64,000 nucleotides of DNA from Bacteroidales bacterium (lineage in GTDB: Bacteria; Bacteroidota; Bacteroidia; Bacteroidales; Muribaculaceae), in assembly GCA_014800735.1 (NCBI GenBank), contig JAAVFP010000027.1, forward strand, positions 5,512-69,511, given 5' to 3'. Below the pieces are notes generated by a model. The model made no database searches. It was not told the origin of the DNA and worked only from the letters and a program-made list of their open reading frames with translations. The first letter of the stretch is position 1, and each line of letters begins with the position of its first letter. The position numbers and the translations under genes are program-made. Shown one piece after another: positions 57,441-64,000 of this stretch.

Positions 57441-59231
57441 TTATTTGTGCGCATAGCGCTCGGCAAGCTTGCGGGTGGTGGCAATTAAGGCCGGAAGCGT
57501 GCGGCGCTTGGGCGCAAAGGGGTATTCGTTGAGGTAGTTGATTACGTAGAGGTCCGCGCTGTTCGACAGATAGTCGATAAGCTCGTTGAGCGGCGTGCGC
57601 AGAGTGGTGTCGCTGCCGCGGGCAAAGAGGCGCTTGATTGCCGGCATGTGGGCCAGGCGTTCGTGTTCGGCCACGGCCTGAGCTTCAAAATCTGCCAGGA
57701 GGCGGCGTGCCTCGGCAGGGTCGACTTCGGTGATGCGCACTTCCTTGAGCTCGATGCTGCGGCCATCAACCTTGCCGATCAGGCGCCGGAAGAAGTTGCG
57801 GTAGGCATCGATGTTGAACACGGCTGAATCGCCCACGGCCTTGTAGGTGAAGAACACACCGAGAGGCAATAGCACCATGGAGCTGAGCCAGATGCCTTCC
57901 CACACGGCCACTTTGCCGTCGCGAGCCATCTTGTAGCCGGCATTGTCGATGATGAAGTAGACAATGAACAGGAACACCGAAATCACCAGCGGTGTGCCCA
58001 GGCCACCCTTCTTGATGATGGCCCCCAGCGGAGCGCCGATGAAGAAGAAGATGATGCACGCGAAGGAGAGTGTGAATTTTTTCTGCAACTCGATGTCGTG
58101 GCGGCGCATCAGTTTGGCCTGCTCGGCCAGCGAGGCGCTGCGGTACTGGTACTCCTGTTTCTTGCGTTTGGCTTTGGAAAGTGCCTGAGCCACATAGCTT
58201 TTGGCAGAGTTGGGATTGTCGCCGCGGAAAATTGAGTCAATATCCAGCGGCTCGGCCAACTGCACAAGCGGCACTGGTGTTATAGCAATGCTGCCGTCCT
58301 CGTGCCTTTCGGATTTGGGTTGAAGGTTGAAGTAGGATGCCGTGCGGATTTCGCGGGCGTAAATCTCGCCGATGGAGTCAACCTGGCGACCGATGGAGTC
58401 AATGGACGCGCTCAGCTCGCTGATGTTCTGGCCAATGTACTGCGAGCGCATGCCGCTTTCGTCCATGCGGTTGAAGTTGGCGTCGAAGGGGAAGTAGATT
58501 TCCTTCTGCGTGAAGTGCTCGCGGCGGAAAGGCAGGTGGCGCGAGTTGCCGGCACCCATGGTGTTGTCGCGCATATTCTCGAACATCTCGCCGCTGAACA
58601 GGTGCAGATACAGGCGCGTTTTGTCCTCCGTGAAGTTGAACTGACCGGAGTCGGCCAGTATCACACGGGCATTGTCCAGGCCGCGCGACAGATCGTAGAT
58701 GGTCATGTCGTAGAGCATACCCGTCTCGGGGTCCTTGGACTCCACGTAGAGGTTCATGTTCGGAATCTGGTCGTAGAACGAGCGTTCGGGGATTTCAACC
58801 TCGGGTGTTTTCTGGCGCACCGAAAACAGCAAAGTCCACATCTTGGTCTGGGCCACCGGCAGAACGTCGTTCTGGAAGAAGAAAGCTCCCACGGCAAGAA
58901 GAAGCATCAAGGCAATCAGCGGCTTCATGATGCGGAACAGCGATATGCCCGAGGCCTTCATGGCCGTGAGTTCGAATTTCTCGCCAAGGTTGCCGAACAC
59001 CATCAGCGAAGCCAGCAGAACGGCCAGCGGCAGTGCCATCGGAATCATGGTGAGGGCGGCATAGAAGAACAGCTCCGAGATGATGGACACCGACAGGCCC
59101 TTGCCCACAAGGTCGTCGATGGATTTCCACAGGAACTGCATCAGCACGATGAACAGACAGATAAAAAACGTCATGGTGAGCAACGGCAGAAACCGTTGCA
59201 GCATGTAGGTGTATAGACGTTTTATCCTCAT
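57441..59231 (-). CDS. LptF/LptG family permease (YjgP/YjgQ)
   Basis: MRIKRLYTYMLQRFLPLLTMTFFICLFIVLMQFLWK, MALPLAVLLASLMVFGNLGEKFELTAMKASGISLFRIMKPL. Confidence 0.92.
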   Translation of the reverse strand: MRIKRLYTYMLQRFLPLLTMTFFICLFIVLMQFLWKSIDDLVGKGLSVSIISELFFYAALTMIPMALPLAVLLASLMVFGNLGEKFELTAMKASGISLFRIMKPLIALMLLLAVGAFFFQNDVLPVAQTKMWTLLFSVRQKTPEVEIPERSFYDQIPNMNLYVESKDPETGMLYDMTIYDLSRGLDNARVILADSGQFNFTEDKTRLYLHLFSGEMFENMRDNTMGAGNSRHLPFRREHFTQKEIYFPFDANFNRMDESGMRSQYIGQNISELSASIDSIGRQVDSIGEIYAREIRTASYFNLQPKSERHEDGSIAITPVPLVQLAEPLDIDSIFRGDNPNSAKSYVAQALSKAKRKKQEYQYRSASLAEQAKLMRRHDIELQKKFTLSFACIIFFFIGAPLGAIIKKGGLGTPLVISVFLFIVYFIIDNAGYKMARDGKVAVWEGIWLSSMVLLPLGVFFTYKAVGDSAVFNIDAYRNFFRRLIGKVDGRSIELKEVRITEVDPAEARRLLADFEAQAVAEHERLAHMPAIKRLFARGSDTTLRTPLNELIDYLSNSADLYVINYLNEYPFAPKRRTLPALIATTRKLAERYAHK

Positions 59232-59342
59232 TTTTAATCAGTCGGTGTAAATAACATGCAAAAATAAGAAATTTTCCCGAAAGAAGAGGGCAGCCGGGGC
59301 GATTTTCGCCGCGAAACCCTGCTGCCACGCAGCCGGGAGCTA

Positions 59343-59377
59343 TAAAAACAGCCGCTCCGGGCGGACCGGAGCGGCTG
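59343..59377 (-). terminator. Rho-independent terminator of the S8 peptidase gene
   Basis: On - strand CAGCCGCTCCGG...CCGGAGCGGCTG followed by TTTTTAT. Confidence 0.85.
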
Positions 59378-59399
59378 CGATATGTGGGGGAGGGGATTA

Positions 59400-61610
59400 T
59401 TAGCGGATAACCACTTTCTGCGACTGGTTGTTGGCGCGGAGCACGTAGATGCCCTGGGCAGCTGCGGGAGCCGACAGGACTACCGAACCGCCACGGCCAG
59501 TGGCGTTCGCCACCATCTGGCCCGAAGTGGTGTAGAGGGCTGCGTCAACGGCATCGGCACCGGCTACGGTCACTTCGAAGGTGCGGGCATCGGTCTTGTT
59601 CACAAGCAGGCCGGCCGAGAAATCGGTGGCCACATCGGTGATACCGGATTCGTTCACGTAGTCGGAGATTACTTTCTTCACAGCGGCGTATGCGTCGATT
59701 TTGCCGGCGCCCCACTGCACGTCGTCGCCCTGGTTTACAGCGGTGCTGGTGAGGATGTCGCGAATCTGGGCAGGAGTAAGATGATCGCATGCCTCAAGCA
59801 TCAGACCAACAACGCCGGTCACGAAGGGGCAGGCCATCGAGGTGCCCTGCATCACGCCGAAATACTGCTTGGTGCCGTCGAATTCAGCAGAGGCGCACAG
59901 GTTGCTGCGCTCGGCGGCCATATTGCTGCTGTTTTTCAGATAGGGAGTGCTGAAGCTCGAGATGATACCGGTGCCGGGAGCGCACAGGTCGGGCAGATTA
60001 GTTCCGTTAAGCAGCGTGCCGTAGGACGAGTAGGGTGCAACCTTGTTTACATCGTAGGCAGCTGTGCCGTAGCTCATTTCGGTCTTGCTCAGTGTGGTCC
60101 ATTCCTTGCGGGTGTTGTAGGCGCCGACACAGATGGTGTTCGGGCCGCAGGCCATGTCGCTGATCGTACCGTTGCCGTTGGGGCCGGAGAAGCCGGGAAG
60201 GTCGCAGGTGGTGAACAGCCAGTTCTTGTTGGAATAGAGGTCGATTCGCTCGGGCTCAGTCACCGTCACCTCGATACCCAGATAGTACTTGCGGGTGTAG
60301 CTGGTGCGCATGGCGAGCGAAGCGTTGGTGATTGTTACAGCGTAGCGGGCACTTCCGGTAAGGGACGTTGCGGCGCGCATATTCAAGCTGCCGGTACAGT
60401 AGTCAGTGAATGGCAGGTTATCCTCCTCCTCGCTTGCGCCACCAACAGTCACCGTTTTGGCATGCTGGGTGCTACGGCGACCGAGGATTTCGCCCGTTTC
60501 CTGGTCAACGAGAATAATGCTTACGGTGAAGCGGGTGTTGTCAGCTCCATATATCTCCATGTTGCCGTTGGTGCGGTTGCGGTTGAATACCACACGCAGC
60601 GGAGCATCCGGCTCCACTGTATTGCCGCCGGCATGGATATCCATATCGCCTTCGTTGCCTGCAGCAATACAGATGGGGTATTCCTCGGCAAGTTCATTGA
60701 GAGCCACTACATCCGTTTCACTACCGTCATGCGGACCGCCGTTGCCACCCACACTCAGGTTGATGCTGATAGGTTTGCCCTGCTCGTTGGCATAGTCAAT
60801 CATCTTGCGGATGCCTGACAGCAGATTTGTGGTATAGAGTGTGCCGGCGCACATGGCGATGTCAGCCTCGGGTGCCACGCCGTAGAAAGGCAGTGCCTCG
60901 TCCGAAGCGTCCACCACATAAGTAGTGCCGGGACCGTTGTAGGCACCTGCGGCTATACCCATCACGTGTGTACCGTGGCTTTCGCCGTTGTTATCGGTGG
61001 GAGCATCCGGGGTGTCCTCTGTATAGACTGTTGCGGTAGTGGAGTTGCCATAGCGCGCATAGAATTTCAGGCGCGTTTCGGTCTGGTCGCTGTTGTAGAA
61101 GTTCACCTGCGAAGGATCGAAGCCGGTATCGTAGGCACCGACAATCACGCCGCTACCTTTGAACGGGTGCATGGGATCGTCGCCGTAGACAAGACCGATA
61201 CCACTCTGCACGTTGTTGACCTTGGCTGATTTGCGGGCCTCGTTCATCAAAGGCTCAGCTTCTTTTCCGAACGACATGGACTGTACCCGGGGACTATCGG
61301 CTACTTTTTCAATACGGTCGATGGGAATATTCACCAGTGACACGCTGCGCGAGATGTACTCCACATCGTAGCCTTCGGAGCGGAGCGAATCCAGCAGCGC
61401 GGGTGAATTAGTTCGCACCAGCACTGCTACGGTCGGTGCTCCCCCGCGCGAAACGGGAGCGTTCAGTACGTCGGCCGGAACTGCAGCAGGATTCTGCTTA
61501 TAGAGCTCAAGCAGAGCCTGGCCGGCGGCATTGATTTTGTCGATACCCTGGGCCGAGGCTGTAAAACCTGCCGCCAGGAGTGTCAATGCAAGTATGCTTA
61601 GTTTTCTCAT
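59400..61610 (-). CDS. S8 family serine peptidase with T9SS-type C-terminal sorting domain
   Basis: Triad motifs VGAYDTGFD, ESHGTHVMGIAAG, GTSMACPFVTGVVGLM; C-term SAPAAAQGIYVLRANNQSQKVVIR. Confidence 0.92.
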   Translation of the reverse strand: MRKLSILALTLLAAGFTASAQGIDKINAAGQALLELYKQNPAAVPADVLNAPVSRGGAPTVAVLVRTNSPALLDSLRSEGYDVEYISRSVSLVNIPIDRIEKVADSPRVQSMSFGKEAEPLMNEARKSAKVNNVQSGIGLVYGDDPMHPFKGSGVIVGAYDTGFDPSQVNFYNSDQTETRLKFYARYGNSTTATVYTEDTPDAPTDNNGESHGTHVMGIAAGAYNGPGTTYVVDASDEALPFYGVAPEADIAMCAGTLYTTNLLSGIRKMIDYANEQGKPISINLSVGGNGGPHDGSETDVVALNELAEEYPICIAAGNEGDMDIHAGGNTVEPDAPLRVVFNRNRTNGNMEIYGADNTRFTVSIILVDQETGEILGRRSTQHAKTVTVGGASEEEDNLPFTDYCTGSLNMRAATSLTGSARYAVTITNASLAMRTSYTRKYYLGIEVTVTEPERIDLYSNKNWLFTTCDLPGFSGPNGNGTISDMACGPNTICVGAYNTRKEWTTLSKTEMSYGTAAYDVNKVAPYSSYGTLLNGTNLPDLCAPGTGIISSFSTPYLKNSSNMAAERSNLCASAEFDGTKQYFGVMQGTSMACPFVTGVVGLMLEACDHLTPAQIRDILTSTAVNQGDDVQWGAGKIDAYAAVKKVISDYVNESGITDVATDFSAGLLVNKTDARTFEVTVAGADAVDAALYTTSGQMVANATGRGGSVVLSAPAAAQGIYVLRANNQSQKVVIR

Positions 61611-61635
61611 TTCTAAGTTAATTTAGTTCGAAATG

Positions 61636-61643
61636 CAAAATTA
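61636..61643 (-). promoter_or_regulatory. candidate -7 element for the S8 peptidase
   Basis: TAATTTTG on - strand ~30 nt upstream of the start codon. Confidence 0.45.
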
Positions 61644-61699
61644 ATGCACTAAAGGCGAAAAATCAAGGATTAAACGTTTTTTAATGATTACAAATCACA

Positions 61700-61732
61700 C
61701 AAAAAAAGCCGCCCCGGCAATCGGGACGGCTT
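61700..61732 (-). terminator. Rho-independent terminator after the 61.75-63.23 kb lipoprotein
   Basis: On - strand AGCCGTCCCG-ATTG-CCGGGGCGGCT followed by TTTTTT. Confidence 0.8.
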
Positions 61733-61753
61733 ATGGTTTGGGATGAAGCGTTA

Positions 61754-63232
61754 TTAGCGGGCCAGCTGGATGCTGGTCTTAACAGCTTTTTTTGTCATAG
61801 TGCGTTTGCCGTTGAAACGTTTAGCTTCAGCGTCGCCTTCAACAACCTCTTCGGGATTGCTGATGTCGAGCTTGACGTCAACGTTGGATGCGCGCCACAA
61901 CGCGCGACGCGAGATTGAGTAGACACCTGCGTATTCGCCCTTAACGGTAAATACGTTGTCCACAAAGAAACCTGCACATTCGGAGCTTTCGATTTCTTCA
62001 GCGGTTGCCTTTTCGTTGTCCAGGAGGTAGTCGCCGTAGGTACCGCAGTATAGAGGAGCCATACCTGAGGTTTTGCCGGTGTCATACTTCCAAAATACGC
62101 AGTCTTCATTGGCGGCGTCGATATAGAAGTAGTCATCGCCACCTTCGGCAGCCTCACCGTACAAGCTGTAGGGGTCTACGATACGGAACTGGCCTTCTTC
62201 CTGCATGTGTTGCTCAACATAAACCTTGTAGGGCTCGGGCTGATAGTCATCACCAAGGAGGTACTTGCCGTAGAAACCATCGGTGAATTCACACAGACCG
62301 ATGCCTACCCATTCGGTGGGCTTTTCGTAGCCGGGGAGAACCACGCGGAATGTCTCGTCGGAGTTGGTCTGGTAGAGGGAGTACGAAGTGTCATCAGGAT
62401 TCAGGTACAAGCCCAGAATCAGGGCCTTGGCCGGGAAGGTTATGACACCATCTTTCAGTTTGCCGTACATACTTGCGTCAGGCTCGGCAACTGCAAGGTT
62501 AAACGAAATACCGAGCATGGGAATGCTATTGTACAGAGGACCGAGGTTGAAGCGGGAGATAGTCACCTTCTCGGGGTCGCTTGCATCAATCACCATGTAG
62601 CAGTCCTCCTCAAGCCAGCGAGGTTCTTCGTCCTGGAAGTAGTAGGGATATACTTCCTCGGCATAAGGATTGACAACACGGTAGACACCGGGAGCGGTGG
62701 GGTGTTTCTGAATCTTACGCTGGTACTCATCGGCGGGAGTATTGAACATACCGGTGATGAAACCGTCGCGGTACCAACCCATGGATTCATCTTCCTCAAA
62801 GTCCTCCCAAGGCAGATAGAGAACATCAATATCAAGCTTGCCGTAACTGTAGGGAGTGTTTTCGATACCCGGAAGTTCGAGTGTCACGGTGTAGTGAGTG
62901 TTGATTTCGATATTGTCGAGGTTGTACGACACACGCAGGTTGGTGATTGCCTGGTCCTCGGCAAAGGTTACGGATTCAGGAATGCTGAAATTGCCGTCGG
63001 TCGACGAGTTGATCTGCACGGTTTCTTCAGCACCAGCTTCGGCGCGTGCAACGGTCACAGTGAAGTAGGTTGTGCCGTCCACCAGGTCCTGTGTGTCAGG
63101 ATTCGAAGTGGGGAAGTAGTACTTGGTCACAGGCGCAGGTTCGGCCGGTGTGTACTTCACCTCGTCGGTACAGGAGGCAGCGAATAGCGATGCTACTGCA
63201 GCGACAGGAAGAAATATTTTGTTAAATTTCAT
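61754..63232 (-). CDS. hypothetical surface lipoprotein of a SusC/SusD locus
   Basis: Lipobox LFAASCTDE; immediately downstream of a SusD gene. Confidence 0.75.
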   Translation of the reverse strand: MKFNKIFLPVAAVASLFAASCTDEVKYTPAEPAPVTKYYFPTSNPDTQDLVDGTTYFTVTVARAEAGAEETVQINSSTDGNFSIPESVTFAEDQAITNLRVSYNLDNIEINTHYTVTLELPGIENTPYSYGKLDIDVLYLPWEDFEEDESMGWYRDGFITGMFNTPADEYQRKIQKHPTAPGVYRVVNPYAEEVYPYYFQDEEPRWLEEDCYMVIDASDPEKVTISRFNLGPLYNSIPMLGISFNLAVAEPDASMYGKLKDGVITFPAKALILGLYLNPDDTSYSLYQTNSDETFRVVLPGYEKPTEWVGIGLCEFTDGFYGKYLLGDDYQPEPYKVYVEQHMQEEGQFRIVDPYSLYGEAAEGGDDYFYIDAANEDCVFWKYDTGKTSGMAPLYCGTYGDYLLDNEKATAEEIESSECAGFFVDNVFTVKGEYAGVYSISRRALWRASNVDVKLDISNPEEVVEGDAEAKRFNGKRTMTKKAVKTSIQLAR

Positions 63233-63272
63233 GTTCTGTAATTTGTCGGATTAACGAATAGGATTCCGATTA

Positions 63273-64000
63273 TTATTTCATGCCGAGGCTCTTGTAGGCG
63301 TTTGAAGGGTCGGGATTGTTGTATCCCATCACAGCCTTGTTGTTGTTCTGCTCGGACTGAACGATTACGAAGTTCATCCATGCAGGACGGCCATTGGTGT
63401 TGAACTGGCGGTCTTCGGCAAAGTTGGTACCGGTGTAGTAGCGGGTAACCGACTTGTTGAGGCGTTTGTAGTCGAAGAAGATGAGGCCTTCGCCGAAGAA
63501 CTCGATACGCTTCTGCTTGAATACCTCGTCAACAACATCGCCGGTGGGGCATGTATAGGAAGAATAGCGGTAGTTCTTCATGAAGCTCTCCAGGAGGCTC
63601 TTGCCTTCGCCCTGGTTGCTGTGAGCGGCAGCTTCAGCTTCGATGAGGTACATTTCCTCAATTCGCATCAGGGGATAACCAACAGCACAGGCAACCGAGT
63701 TGTCGTCCATATTGCCCTGGCCGGGTTTGATTTTCAGCGAACCATATTCGGGAATATTGATGTCGTGGGCTTGCAGATAGTCATTGTCGATGTAGTTCTC
63801 CTGACCCTGGAGAGGCGATTTCTTGGGTGCTACGAAGGTGAGTTTGCGGAAGTCGTCATCGCTGATTGAGTTGTAGAGGCTGGCATCAATCATCACGAAG
63901 GGCTCGGCCGAAGCGTAACCGAAGGTGGTTTCGTTGGCGCAGAACGAGGTCCAGTTGATGATACCGGTCAGAACGGCATTGTCGTCCGAAGTCAGCTGGC
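63273..64000 (-). CDS. RagB/SusD family lipoprotein, truncated by window end (C-terminal part only)
   Basis: Frame open to 64000; YPLMRIEEMYLIEAEAAAHSNQGEGK..., KQKRIEFFGEGLIFFDYKRLNKSV. Confidence 0.88.
   Translation of the reverse strand, partial: QLTSDDNAVLTGIINWTSFCANETTFGYASAEPFVMIDASLYNSISDDDFRKLTFVAPKKSPLQGQENYIDNDYLQAHDINIPEYGSLKIKPGQGNMDDNSVACAVGYPLMRIEEMYLIEAEAAAHSNQGEGKSLLESFMKNYRYSSYTCPTGDVVDEVFKQKRIEFFGEGLIFFDYKRLNKSVTRYYTGTNFAEDRQFNTNGRPAWMNFVIVQSEQNNNKAVMGYNNPDPSNAYKSLGMK

Overview
This is a 64 kb window of a Bacteroidales chromosome. Family content, SusC/SusD pairs and TAnnTTTG promoters suggest a Muribaculaceae-like gut lineage, but the taxon is an inference. Left to right: (1) a + strand unsaturated-uronate catabolism operon (DUF4861 lipoprotein, orphan GatC-type EIIC, KDG kinase, KDPG aldolase, KduI with an apparent signal peptide), followed by two tandem SusC/SusD pairs and a TIG-domain surface lipoprotein; (2) a thioredoxin-fold lipoprotein; (3) a ~16 kb - strand capsule/O-antigen-type operon (about 17.8-34.7 kb) with rfbABCD, WecA- and WecB-like genes, Wzx/Wzy, several glycosyltransferases, a LicD-like protein, an ornithine-cyclodeaminase-family protein and a LicC-like cytidylyltransferase/aminotransferase fusion; its first gene looks like a degenerate tyrosine-recombinase-fold domain fused to a NusG (NGN-KOW) antiterminator; (4) two tandem tRNA-Val(TAC) genes; (5) housekeeping genes (miaA, DPP-IV-like peptidase, frdCAB, terB-like, gph-like, TamL-like, sensor kinase, ribBA, LptF/G); (6) T9SS-type CotH and S8 peptidase proteins and the edge of another SusD locus. 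The strongest candidates for something undescribed are the recombinase-fold/NusG fusion with its structured leader, the LicC-aminotransferase/LicD/OCD module, a putative structured ncRNA at 55.19-55.45 kb, and a related multi-hairpin intergenic element at 42.23-42.36 kb. All family calls are from reading the translations; no searches were run.
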